Source: JBGTKH01 sp041744735
GTDB lineage: Bacteria > Planctomycetota > Planctomycetia > Pirellulales > Pirellulaceae
NCBI GenBank assembly: GCA_041744735.1
Contig: JBGTKH010000446.1
Coordinates: 1 to 15,801, forward strand
Reading direction: 5' to 3'
DNA length: 15,801 bases
Both the position numbers and the translations under genes were made by a program. Below are positions 1-6,917 of this stretch, piece after piece. Each line of letters opens with the position of its first letter. Positions within the stretch are counted from its first letter, which is position 1. The notes under the pieces are model-generated. The model did no database searches and was not told where the DNA came from. It worked only from the letters and a program-made list of their open reading frames with translations.

Positions 1-1
1 C

Positions 2-157
2 GCGCAAGTAGCACAGTTGGTCGAGACCAATCAACTGCCGCGCGACATGGTGACCGCAATCTTCAAGTGGGCGAAGAAACACAAGCAGCCCTATCCCTAT
101 CCATACTTCCAGCGCGCCGTGCAAGAGAAGGCCGCGGAACGCGGCATCGAACTTTGA
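2..157 (+). CDS. C-terminal end of an unrecognised protein (5' truncated by window edge)
   Basis: An open frame enters from the left edge and ends at the TGA at 155-157, giving 51 residues. The tail is basic and aromatic (a KWAKKHKQ stretch, then alternating Pro-Tyr, ending AAERGIEL). No domain can be recognised from this fragment. I call it coding because the frame is open from the edge, the residue composition looks like a soluble helical protein, and a same-strand gene starts 60 bases later. The family cannot be named from what is visible. Confidence 0.55.
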   Translation, partial: AQVAQLVETNQLPRDMVTAIFKWAKKHKQPYPYPYFQRAVQEKAAERGIEL

Positions 158-217
158 CGCTGGCAGCCGCCAGGAGCCGAGGCTAGAATTAAATTTTCAC
201 TAGTCGCTCGGTGATCC

Positions 218-946
218 ATGCCATTGCTCGATCACTTTCATCCGCCGCTGCACGGGCCGCGTCGCTGGGAAGGCTTTCACCACGCGTGGGCCACGTTCAT
301 TGCGCAGCGTCTCAATCAAAACGTGTTGCCGGAGAACTATTTCGCGGAGTCCGAGATTAGCGTTGGCCCGGAACTGGAAATTGATGTAGCGACGTTAGAA
401 TTGACGGACCAGTCGCTGCCAGTCACAGGGTCGGTAGCCACGGCGACATGGGCACCTCCGCGGCCAAAGATCTCGGCCAAAGTCGATTTCGCGCATCTGG
501 ATACGTACGAGGTGCGCGTGTATCAGGAATTGGACGGCGCGCAGCTTCGTGCGGCCATCGAATTGGTCAGCCCGGCGAACAAAGACCGCGCGGGCAGCCG
601 CCGCACGTTTGCGGCAAAGTGCGCCGGCTATCTGCGTCATGGCATCGCGGTATGCATCGTCGACGTCGTTACGTCTCGCTCGGCCAACATGCACGCGGAA
701 TTGTTCGACGTGCTCCAGGTCAAGAGCCGCACCCCGACGTGGCAATCTGAAACCGGACTGTACGCCATCGCGTATCGGCCCGTGACCGCACGAAAAAAAC
801 CGCGAGTAGAAGCATGGCCCGAGTCGCTTTCTCTCGGCTCCCCGCTGCCGACTCTGCCACTTTGGCTTACGCTGGATCTCTGCGTCCCGTTGCGTCTGGA
901 AGAAACCTACAACGTTACCTGCCGTTCACTGCGAATCTCGGCGTGA
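218..946 (+). CDS. DUF4058 family protein
   Basis: A 242-residue protein opening with MPLLDHFHPPL and a Trp/His-rich helix, then EIDVA (D56) and IELVSPANKD (E115), followed by a Lys (K134), GYLRHGI and IVDVVT. This is the DUF4058 pattern, common in planctomycetes and cyanobacteria; function is unknown. The order D56 - E115 - K134 - Y138 - IVD resembles Uma2-like PD-(D/E)XK proteins, so a nuclease-related fold is possible, but that is inference. The length fits a complete member. The ATG at 218 is the first in frame and directly opens the conserved N-terminus; the upstream Shine-Dalgarno is weak. A TAGAAT hexamer at 184-189 could be a -10 box, but no matching -35 is obvious. Confidence 0.85.
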   Translation: MPLLDHFHPPLHGPRRWEGFHHAWATFIAQRLNQNVLPENYFAESEISVGPELEIDVATLELTDQSLPVTGSVATATWAPPRPKISAKVDFAHLDTYEVRVYQELDGAQLRAAIELVSPANKDRAGSRRTFAAKCAGYLRHGIAVCIVDVVTSRSANMHAELFDVLQVKSRTPTWQSETGLYAIAYRPVTARKKPRVEAWPESLSLGSPLPTLPLWLTLDLCVPLRLEETYNVTCRSLRISA

Positions 947-1097
947 GCGTGAGATCACGTTTGCGTCGATGGTTGCAGCGAGACGGCATCGTGAGCGCAC
1001 GGCAAGCGCTAGCGTCGATGCCCGGTTGCAAAACTAACAAGGGGAACTGCAAAGCCTCCTTGAGGGCACAGCGCCTGGGTCCATGCCTTTCAGTCGA

Positions 1098-2426
1098 TCA
1101 ATCTGCGACCCAATACCCGCCTCGAGCGTGGTCGAAGAGGGCTTCGTGGCCGCGCCGGGATTCGTCGAAGCGGCCGTCGCGAAAGACCTCGTGGCCCATG
1201 ACCCACGTGCGCACGGGCCAGCCGGTCAGCCGCGTGCCGTGCCAAGGGCTCCACTTACACTTGGTCTCTTGCTGCTCGTTGCGAATCTCGGCAGTCTTTT
1301 GCAGGTCGACCAGCACCAGATCGGCGTCGAAGCCGGCGGCAATGCGGCCTTTGCCGACGATGTCCCACACGCGGGCCGGAGCGTCACACATCCAGCTTAC
1401 CACTTGCTCGATCGTGCAGCGGCCGCGGTTGACCTGATCGAGCAGCAAGGCCAGCGAGTTTTCGACGGCCGGCAAACCGGACGGCGATTTCGGATACGGC
1501 TGCCGTTTCTCGTCGAGCGTGTGTGGTGCGTGATCGGTGGCGATGACTTGAATGCGGCCGTCGAGCAGCGCCTGCCATAGTCGTTCGTTGTCTTGCTTCG
1601 TCTTGATCGACGGATTCATCTGCACTAGCGACCCCAGCCGCGCGTAGTCATCGACGTTAAAGAACAAATGATGCGGACAAACTTCGGCGGTGATCAGCTT
1701 GCGATGATCGGCGAACAATTCGGTCTCCGCGCCGGTCGAGCAGTGCAGCACGTGAAAGCGATGCCGGTGCCGAAACGCCAGATCGATTGCTCGCCGTGTA
1801 GCGATGATCGCCGCTTGATGATCGCGGATGCGCGAATGATCGGCCACGTTCGTTGTGCCGGCCAGCCGTTGGGCGTTGGCGCGCACCGTCGATTCGTCTT
1901 CACAATGAGCCGTGATCGGCAGCGTGGTCTCGGCGAAGATTCGTTCCAGCGCGTCTTGCTCGTCGACCAGCAAATCGCCGGTGCTCGACCCGATGAAGAT
2001 CTTGATGCCGGGAGTGCGGTGAGCCGCCTTAAGTTCGGCCACGTTGGTCGTCGTCGCACCGATGTAAAAGCCGTAGTTGACCAGACTTTTTTCGGCACCC
2101 AACGCCAGTTTCTGCTCCAGCAACTCCTGCGTCACAGCGCTCGGCTTGGTGTTCGGCATCTCCAGAAACATCGTCACGCCCCCTTTGGCACACGCACGGC
2201 TGGCGTGGTGCAAGTCTTCCTTGTGAGTCAGACCCGGCTCGCGGAAGTGCACTTGGTCGTCGATCACACCCGGCAGCAAGTATAGGCCGGACGCATCGAT
2301 CACTTCATCGGCCGCAGTTTGGATCGCCGGATCGATATCGGCGATCTTCGCACCGTCGATCAGCACCGAAGTTCGAGCGCTGCCGTGTGGCAGGACAACC
2401 GTGGCGTTCTTAATCAGCGTTCTCAT
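1098..2426 (-). CDS. pyrC: Dihydroorotase (class I, amidohydrolase superfamily)
   Basis: It catalyses reversible cyclisation of N-carbamoyl-aspartate to dihydroorotate, the third step of pyrimidine synthesis. A 443-residue product starts MRTLIKNATVV and keeps the family landmarks: LPGVIDDQVHFREPG (residues 51-65), MPNT at 90-93, IKIFIGSSTG with the presumed carboxylated K142, ITAHCED with H174, HVLHCSTG with H228, and ATDHAPH with D298. The usual first metal His of the HxH motif is Gln here (Q58, then H60). The frame stays open upstream to 2519, but those 31 residues translate an intergenic hairpin repeat, so I place the start at the ATG at 2424-2426, where similarity to the family begins. 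No strong Shine-Dalgarno is visible. It is convergent with the DUF4058 gene. Confidence 0.9.
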   Translation of the reverse strand: MRTLIKNATVVLPHGSARTSVLIDGAKIADIDPAIQTAADEVIDASGLYLLPGVIDDQVHFREPGLTHKEDLHHASRACAKGGVTMFLEMPNTKPSAVTQELLEQKLALGAEKSLVNYGFYIGATTTNVAELKAAHRTPGIKIFIGSSTGDLLVDEQDALERIFAETTLPITAHCEDESTVRANAQRLAGTTNVADHSRIRDHQAAIIATRRAIDLAFRHRHRFHVLHCSTGAETELFADHRKLITAEVCPHHLFFNVDDYARLGSLVQMNPSIKTKQDNERLWQALLDGRIQVIATDHAPHTLDEKRQPYPKSPSGLPAVENSLALLLDQVNRGRCTIEQVVSWMCDAPARVWDIVGKGRIAAGFDADLVLVDLQKTAEIRNEQQETKCKWSPWHGTRLTGWPVRTWVMGHEVFRDGRFDESRRGHEALFDHARGGYWVAD

Positions 2427-2448
2427 GCGAAACAGGGACCATTCGAGC

Positions 2449-2552
2449 GTAGGACGGATTGCTAATCCGTCCGGCACTAATCCGTCCGGCCGTACATCAA
2501 CCCCTTGCTCATTCGACACGTCCGAGGCGGACGGATTGGCAATCCGTCCTAC
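2449..2552. repeat. Inverted pair of REP-like hairpins, GGACGGATT family
   Basis: The left arm (2449-2472) starts GTAG and forms a 9-bp stem GGACGGATT / AATCCGTCC with a 3-base loop. The right arm (2529-2552) is its reverse complement at 23 of 24 positions and ends CTAC; the single difference is in the loop. Between them, 14 bases of the left arm (2462-2475) are repeated directly at 2477-2490. A GTAG foot plus a hairpin, in inverted pairs, is the layout of bacterial REP/BIME elements. The repeat supplies the spurious N-terminal extension of the dihydroorotase frame. Confidence 0.75.
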
Positions 2553-2593
2553 GACGACGAATTCTAGCCGACGCGGCGGCGATTCGATACAAC

Positions 2594-2664
2594 GTAGCCG
2601 AACTCGTGAGAGTTCGGGTTTTCTCGATGCCGGATGACCACCGAAGTCTCACGACTTCGGCTAC
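2594..2664. repeat. Inverted pair of REP-like hairpins, CCGAA family
   Basis: The left unit is GTAG plus hairpin CCGAACTC-GTGA-GAGTTCGG (2598-2617). The right unit is hairpin CCGAAGTC-TCAC-GACTTCGG (2641-2660) plus CTAC. Each stem is a perfect 8 bp. The two units differ at stem pair 6, where C-G is swapped to G-C on both sides, so pairing is kept. It lies between pyrC and the isomerase-like gene, just past the latter's stop codon at 2690. Confidence 0.75.
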
Positions 2665-2689
2665 TTTGGTAATCGCTTTGCGGCGGACG

Positions 2690-3685
2690 CTACTCCTCAA
2701 ACGCCGCGTCGAACGCTCGGCCGCTGGGGGCGAAGTCCAGACGTTTGACGAACTCGCAGGCTTCGCGGGCGCCGAATTCGCGGTCCATGCCCGAGTCTTC
2801 CCACTCGACCGACAGCGGGCCGCTGTAGCCGACCTCGTTCAGCGCGCGGATGATCTCTTCAAAATTCACCCCGCCGCGGCCCGGGCTGCGGAAATCCCAG
2901 CCGCGGCGCGAATCGCCGAAGTTCAAATGGCTGGCCAGAATGCCGCTGCGGCCGTTCAACGTGGTGATCGCGTCCTTCACGTGCACGTGATAGATGCGGT
3001 CGGGGAACGCACGAATGAACTCGACCGGGTCCACGCCCTGCCAGTGCAAATGGCTGGGGTCGAAGTTGAAGCCGAACTCTTCGCGGTTGTCTAGCGCGTC
3101 GAGCGCCCGCTGAGCCGTGTACAGATCGAAGGCAATTTCGGTCGGATGCACCTCCAGCGCGAACTTCACGCCGCATTCGCCGAATACATCCAAGATCGGA
3201 TTGAACCGCTCGGCCAGCAGATCGAAGCCCGCGTCGATCATGCTCGGCGGCACCGGCGGAAATGAGTAGTTCAAGTGCCAGATGCTAGAACCGGTGAAGC
3301 CGTTGACGACGCCCACGCCCAGCTTTTGAGCCGCCCGCGCCGTGTTCTTCAACTCGTCCGCGGCACGCTTGTTCACGCCCGCCGGTTCGCCGTCGCCCCA
3401 CACGTACGGCGGCAGAATGGCCTTGTGTCGCGAGTCGATCGTGTCGAGCACGGCCTGGCCGACCAAGTGGGCACTAATCGCCTGGCATTGCAGATCGTGG
3501 CTCTCCAACAACTCCCGTTTGCGGGCGCAATAGCCATCGTCGGCCAGCGCCTTGTCCACCTCGAAATGATCGCCCCAGCAGGCCAACTCGATGCCGTCGT
3601 AACCGAACTCCTTTGTCTTGCGAGCCATCTCGTCCTGCTTCAAATCGGCCCACTGCCCAGTGAACAAGGTAACTAGTCGCGCCAT
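2690..3685 (-). CDS. Sugar phosphate isomerase/epimerase-like TIM-barrel protein (xylose isomerase-like family)
   Basis: 331 residues with the xylose isomerase-like / AP endonuclease 2 TIM-barrel pattern: GYDGIELACWG (28-38), FALEVHPTE (E178), NFDPSHLHW (D209, H212), HVHVKDA (H233, H235) and SVEWEDSG (E294). These Glu/Asp/His residues match the divalent-metal site of the family. Members isomerise or epimerise sugars, inositols or related polyols in the cytoplasm; the substrate cannot be read from sequence. No signal peptide is visible. The start at 3683-3685 has a strong Shine-Dalgarno (AAAGGAG, 8 bases upstream). It is transcribed in the same direction as pyrC but separated from it by about 260 bases of hairpin repeats, so co-transcription is doubtful. 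Confidence 0.85.
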   Translation of the reverse strand: MARLVTLFTGQWADLKQDEMARKTKEFGYDGIELACWGDHFEVDKALADDGYCARKRELLESHDLQCQAISAHLVGQAVLDTIDSRHKAILPPYVWGDGEPAGVNKRAADELKNTARAAQKLGVGVVNGFTGSSIWHLNYSFPPVPPSMIDAGFDLLAERFNPILDVFGECGVKFALEVHPTEIAFDLYTAQRALDALDNREEFGFNFDPSHLHWQGVDPVEFIRAFPDRIYHVHVKDAITTLNGRSGILASHLNFGDSRRGWDFRSPGRGGVNFEEIIRALNEVGYSGPLSVEWEDSGMDREFGAREACEFVKRLDFAPSGRAFDAAFEE

Positions 3686-3715
3686 GGTGTGCTCCTTTAC
3701 GATATGTCAAACCGA

Positions 3716-3768
3716 GTAGCTGAAGTCGCAAGACTTCAGGCCGGCCAAATTCTGGCGAATTCGGCTAC
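3716..3768. repeat. Inverted pair of REP-like hairpins upstream of the isomerase-like gene
   Basis: The left unit is GTAG plus CTGAAGTC-GCAA-GACTTCAG (3720-3739, perfect 8-bp stem). The right unit is CCAAATTC-TGGC-GAATTCGG (3745-3764, one mismatch in 8) followed by CTAC. Geometry matches the pair at 2594-2664, but the sequence has diverged with paired changes. It lies between two divergent genes, 31 bases before the isomerase start. Confidence 0.7.
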
Positions 3769-3827
3769 TGCGATGGATTTCGACCAGCCGCTATTCTGAC
3801 GATCCGGCGGCCGTTCTGCAACCGCCG

Positions 3828-3836
3828 TGCTATAAT
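3828..3836 (+). promoter_or_regulatory. Extended -10 promoter element for the secreted-protein gene
   Basis: TGCTATAAT is a perfect extended -10 (TG-N-TATAAT), 51 bases before the ATG at 3888. No good -35 sits at 17 bases, which extended -10 promoters tolerate. Expected transcription start is near 3843. Confidence 0.5.
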
Positions 3837-3887
3837 TGCGCGAGCCAGCCGGGCGGGGAAATCGCGACTTTGTCGAAAGGCCGAATC

Positions 3888-4925
3888 ATGTCAGCCGCAA
3901 CCGTTGTTCGGACCCTGGCCGTGCTGCTCGCCGGGCTGCCGGCCGCACTAACCGCCGCGGCGCCGCGAGTGGACTTGGAATTGGTCACGGAGAAGGGATT
4001 TCCGATCACCGGCGCTCAGCAGTGGATTCAGGCGCTCCAAGGCGTCGGAGCCGGCGACATCCGCATCCGTGCGGCCAACCCGGGCGACCAATGGAGCATC
4101 ACCAACCGCGGCACCGAACAATCGCCGGCGTATCACGTGGTCGGCATCTTGACCGCCGACAGCGTGCTGCGATTGCCCGGCGGTTCGTTTCGCATGGGCG
4201 ACCGCGCGGGCATCTCGACCTGGATTAAGAAACTTCAGGAAGGGGGCGAGGAAGGGCTGTCGGCCAAGCCGGGCGCGTTTGGCTTGACCGGCAAGCAACT
4301 GGTGGCCGTGCACGAACAACTGGCCGCGCTCCTCTCGTTTGAGACCAAAGGCAAACGCATCGGCGACGTGGCCCGCGAACTGGCCCGCTCGTTGCCGCTG
4401 GAAGTCGCCGTCGACGCCGCTGCCCAGCGCGTGTTCGCCGCCGATCAAACGCCCGTCGCCGAAGAATTGCAAGGCGTCAGTTGCGGTACGGCACTGGCCG
4501 CCATCTTGCGGCCGCTCGGGTTAGTATTTCTGCCCGAGAAGCAAAGCGGCGGCGACGTGCGGCTGCTGATCACCGACGTTCGCAGCACCGAACAATCCTG
4601 GCCGGTCGGTTGGCCGCCCGACAAGGCACCTCTGCAAGTGATGCCGGACCTGTTCAAAACGCTGAACGTCGAGATCGAAGGCACGCCGCTGGCTGAAGCC
4701 CTGCCCGCCATCCAAGGCCGCTTGAAGGTGCCGTTCCTCTTCGATCACAATTCACTGGCCCGGCATCGCATCGACCCGGCCCAAGTCAAAGTCTCGATAC
4801 CGCCAGGCAATTCGTACTACAAAAAGATCCTCGACACGGTGCTGGGCCAAGCGAAACTGAAAAGCGAAATCCGCGTCGACGAAGCGGGGCAGCCGTTCAT
4901 CTGGATTTCGACGGTTTTCAAGTAG
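3888..4925 (+). CDS. Secreted protein of unknown function with STN-like segments
   Basis: 345 residues. The N-terminus MSAATVVRTLAVLLAGLPAA is a signal peptide with likely cleavage near AAA-P (about residue 25), so the protein is exported. I chose ATG 3888 because GAAAGG lies 7 bases upstream; a TTG at 3870 in the same frame is possible but has no ribosome site. Two segments (about 150-216 and 252-325) each read like a short secretin/TonB N-terminal (STN) alpha-beta unit, with the motif GTPLAEALPAI and, earlier, SCGTALAAILRPLGLVFLP. STN assignment is inference. No catalytic motif is visible. Monocistronic by context: the upstream gene diverges, and a strong inverted repeat follows the stop directly. 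Confidence 0.75.
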   Translation: MSAATVVRTLAVLLAGLPAALTAAAPRVDLELVTEKGFPITGAQQWIQALQGVGAGDIRIRAANPGDQWSITNRGTEQSPAYHVVGILTADSVLRLPGGSFRMGDRAGISTWIKKLQEGGEEGLSAKPGAFGLTGKQLVAVHEQLAALLSFETKGKRIGDVARELARSLPLEVAVDAAAQRVFAADQTPVAEELQGVSCGTALAAILRPLGLVFLPEKQSGGDVRLLITDVRSTEQSWPVGWPPDKAPLQVMPDLFKTLNVEIEGTPLAEALPAIQGRLKVPFLFDHNSLARHRIDPAQVKVSIPPGNSYYKKILDTVLGQAKLKSEIRVDEAGQPFIWISTVFK

Positions 4926-4998
4926 GTCATTTGTCATTTGTCATTTGCAAGAACAGTGGCCGATCGACCATCCTAACAAATGACAAATGACAAATGAC
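4926..4998. repeat. Perfect 22-bp inverted repeat made of TCATTTG heptads
   Basis: The left arm (4926-4947) contains three tandem TCATTTG heptads. The right arm (4977-4998) is its exact reverse complement, 22 of 22, with a 29-base spacer. The left arm begins just after the TAG stop of the secreted-protein gene. The right arm contains the ATG at 4987 that starts the next gene. In RNA it would form a long AU-rich hairpin across the intergenic gap. Confidence 0.85.
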
Positions 4999-5481
4999 AA
5001 ACCCATATTCACCGGCCCCGAATTCGTCGCCACGCTCATTGACCTCGGCATCGCGCACGTTGTCTGGTTACCCGATACGGCGCTGGGGCCGTGGGAGGAG
5101 GCACTGGAGTCGTCGCCGCACGTCGAGTTGATTCGCGTGTGCCGTGAGGGCGAGGCGTGGCCGTTGGCGGCCGGGTTGCATTTGGGAGGCAAATCGCCGC
5201 TGGTCGTGATGCAGACGACCGGGCTGTTCGAATCGGGCGATTCGCTGCGCAACGTGCTGTTCGATTTGAAGCTGCCGATCTTCGCGCTGATCGGCGTGCG
5301 TAGTTGGCTGGCGAAAGACTCAACCGACACAGCGCGGAAATTCACACAGCCGATCCTCGACGCCTGGGGCATCGACTGCCAGTGGATCAACTCGCCGGAT
5401 GAAAAACCAAAACTGGCCGCCCACTATCGCAGCTGCCGCCAAGCCGACAAACCCGGCGCGATCCTAATGGCAGAAGCCTAA
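4987..5481 (+). CDS. Thiamine-diphosphate decarboxylase, alpha-like (Pyr-domain) subunit; sulfopyruvate/phosphonopyruvate decarboxylase type
   Basis: 164 residues forming one Pyr-type ThDP domain: GPEFVATLIDLGIAHVVWLP at the start, then CREGEAWPLAAGLHLGGK (52-69) and VVMQTTGL. This matches the N-terminal half of phosphonopyruvate decarboxylase and the ComD subunit of sulfopyruvate decarboxylase. E54 aligns with the glutamate that activates ThDP. The matching PP domain is the next gene, so the enzyme should be a hetero-oligomer. The likely reaction is decarboxylation of a 2-oxo acid; the substrate is unknown, and no coenzyme M or phosphonate genes are in the window. The start codon is inside an inverted repeat and has no normal Shine-Dalgarno; an in-frame TGA at 4981 excludes a longer product. 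Confidence 0.8.
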   Translation: MTNDKPIFTGPEFVATLIDLGIAHVVWLPDTALGPWEEALESSPHVELIRVCREGEAWPLAAGLHLGGKSPLVVMQTTGLFESGDSLRNVLFDLKLPIFALIGVRSWLAKDSTDTARKFTQPILDAWGIDCQWINSPDEKPKLAAHYRSCRQADKPGAILMAEA

Positions 5482-5548
5482 CCGTCCCGCGCCCCATCCG
5501 TCCCGTTCGTCCTCTAAGTCCCATTGACCTCAAAGCCAACGGATTCCG

Positions 5549-6172
5549 ATGATAAACACCCAACCGCCGGACCCCGCCGCCCCACATCAAACCCCGCGCG
5601 GCATCCCCGTGATCGACGCCCTGCAAGTGCTCATCAATCTTCGCCGCGACGATCAGATGGTGGTGACCAACCAAGGCTCATCGCGCATTTGGCCGAAACT
5701 GAGCGAAAATCCACTTGACTTGCACTACAACCCGTCGGCCATGGGCGGCGCGATTCCGCTGGGGCTCGGCTTGGCACTGGCCCAGCCGCAGCGCGAGGTG
5801 CTGGTCGTGTCGGGCGACGGTTCGCTGCTGATGAATTTGGGCTCGCTAGTCACCGTCATCGGCACCGGCGTGACAAACCTAAGCATCGTGTTACTGGACA
5901 ACGGCATCTACGAAATCACCGGCGGTCAAAAGACAGCCGCCGCCAACGCCGACGTAGACTACGCCGGCCTAGCCCGCGCCGCCGGCTTCCCCAACGTCAC
6001 CCAATTCTGGGACCTTACCGATTGGCAACACCGCGCCGCCATCATCCTCTCCCAACGCGGCCCGCGCTTCATCTGGCTACAAGTCGCCCCCGCCCCACCC
6101 GCCGACCTCCGCCACCCCTCGCCACCAATGCCGCAGCAACTCGAACGCCTGCAATCAGCCCTGCAATTGTAG
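5549..6172 (+). CDS. Thiamine-diphosphate decarboxylase, beta-like (PP-domain) subunit
   Basis: 207 residues with the ThDP/Mg-binding motif VVSGDGSLLMNLGSL (G89-D90-G91) running 26 residues to LLDNG (N118), plus an upstream NPSAMGGAIPLGLGLALA segment. This is the C-terminal half of phosphonopyruvate decarboxylase, or ComE of sulfopyruvate decarboxylase. It partners the alpha-like gene 67 bases upstream. The first about 20 residues are Pro-rich and may be a linker or an overlong start; no clear Shine-Dalgarno supports 5549. The 3' end, from RFIWLQV to PPMPQQ, is repeated as a relic at 11974-12048 on the far side of the accessory block. Confidence 0.85.
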   Translation: MINTQPPDPAAPHQTPRGIPVIDALQVLINLRRDDQMVVTNQGSSRIWPKLSENPLDLHYNPSAMGGAIPLGLGLALAQPQREVLVVSGDGSLLMNLGSLVTVIGTGVTNLSIVLLDNGIYEITGGQKTAAANADVDYAGLARAAGFPNVTQFWDLTDWQHRAAIILSQRGPRFIWLQVAPAPPADLRHPSPPMPQQLERLQSALQL

Positions 6173-6267
6173 CGGCGCGGCCAATGCACTCATCACGGTT
6201 CGCCATGTCAGCAGGCCCGCGTGTCCATCGCCTTAGATATCCGATTTACCTGGCAATCGGTGTTCTG

Positions 6268-6325
6268 CACGTTCCGCCCAGCGCGACCCGCTGAACAACG
6301 AACGCCGCTTTATCCGTCTGCGCCT
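6268..6325 (+). pseudogene. Decayed fragment of a TIR-domain gene
   Basis: The bases from CACGTTCCG through GCGCGACCCGCTGAACAA to CTGCGCCT closely match 7160-7218 of the intact TIR gene, with one extra base near 6280 that shifts frame. In the restored frame it reads RDPLNNERRFIRLRL against RDPLNKDRRFIPLRI. No start, no full domain and no open frame remain, so it is a relic of a second TIR gene. It occupies part of the 252-base gap between the decarboxylase and the toxin-antitoxin pair; the rest of that gap shows nothing recognisable. Confidence 0.6.
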
Positions 6326-6357
6326 AACCGGCGCTCCCGCGACCTTGGCGATCAGGG

Positions 6358-6363
6358 TACAAT
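6358..6363 (+). promoter_or_regulatory. Possible -10 box of the toxin-antitoxin / TIR operon
   Basis: TACAAT lies 61 bases before the antitoxin ATG at 6425. No convincing -35 is at the right distance. Proposed mainly because it is the best AT-rich hexamer in the gap and heads a closely packed three-gene run. Confidence 0.3.
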
Positions 6364-6424
6364 ACACTCGTCCATGATTCGGATGACGTGCTTGGCGAGG
6401 ATTGAGTCCTGAAGGGAAACACGT

Positions 6425-6643
6425 ATGAATAATTCCGTGGCCCAAATGTCGAAGGATGAGTTTCGCGAATTGATCGAAACGGTCGTCGAGCAAAAGCTGC
6501 TGGATCTGCTCGGCGATCCGGATGAAGACTTGGAATTGCGTAAGGCGGTCCGGACGCGATTGGAACGTCAAAGGCAGGCGGTGGCCGCTGGCGAGCGTGG
6601 CCGTTCGATAGACGATCTCGCGAACGAATTGGGATTGGGGTAG
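6425..6643 (+). CDS. Antitoxin-like small protein of a type II toxin-antitoxin pair
   Basis: 72 residues, charged and helical: MSKDEFRELIETVVEQKLLD, LLGDPDEDLELR, then a C-terminal GRSIDDLANELGLG. This is the pattern of small antitoxins paired with RelE/ParE toxins in cyanobacteria and planctomycetes. The role is inferred from the pairing: it should bind and neutralise the next gene's product and may repress the promoter. AAGGGA sits 8 bases before the ATG. The stop is 4 bases from the toxin start, implying co-translation. Confidence 0.75.
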   Translation: MNNSVAQMSKDEFRELIETVVEQKLLDLLGDPDEDLELRKAVRTRLERQRQAVAAGERGRSIDDLANELGLG

Positions 6644-6647
6644 TCCC

Positions 6648-6911
6648 GTGTATGAATTGCGTATTCTCGAGTCCGCGGCTCGCGATCTGCAAAAACTCGA
6701 TGCGCAGATCGCCCGGCGAATACTCGCTAGGCTCCGTTGGCTTGCCGAGAATTTCGACAACCTTCGCCCGGAAGCCCTGGCCGGCAACATGGCCGGTTTG
6801 TTCAAGTTGCGCGTCGGCGACTACCGTGTGATCTACGAAACATTGCCAGAAGATCGAGTGATCGTAGTTCACCTAATTGGACACCGACGCGAAGTCTACC
6901 GACGACGCTAA
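6648..6911 (+). CDS. RelE/ParE-superfamily toxin
   Basis: 87 residues starting at GTG (MYELRILESAARDLQKLD) and carrying the RelE/ParE fold signature: a basic helical N-terminus, LAGNMAGLFKLRVGDYRVIYE (63-83), then VIVVHLIGHRREVYRR. RelE-type members cleave mRNA on the ribosome; ParE-type members poison gyrase. Sequence alone does not decide which. GTG is the only plausible start after the antitoxin stop. The product ends six bases before the TIR gene start, so all three genes probably share one transcript, which is unusual for a stand-alone toxin-antitoxin pair. Confidence 0.85.
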   Translation: MYELRILESAARDLQKLDAQIARRILARLRWLAENFDNLRPEALAGNMAGLFKLRVGDYRVIYETLPEDRVIVVHLIGHRREVYRRR

Positions 6912-6917
6912 CGAAGC

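Noticed and set aside
1668..2285. 205-codon plus-strand frame opposite pyrC
   Set aside because: Complement shadow of a conserved enzyme gene; no recognisable motif.
2427..2519. Open-frame N-terminal extension of dihydroorotase
   Set aside because: The extra residues translate the GGACGGATT hairpin repeat, and family similarity begins only at the ATG at 2426.
2449..3768. CRISPR array suspected from repeated hairpins
   Set aside because: Units occur as inverted pairs with no regular spacers and no cas genes; they fit REP/BIME elements.
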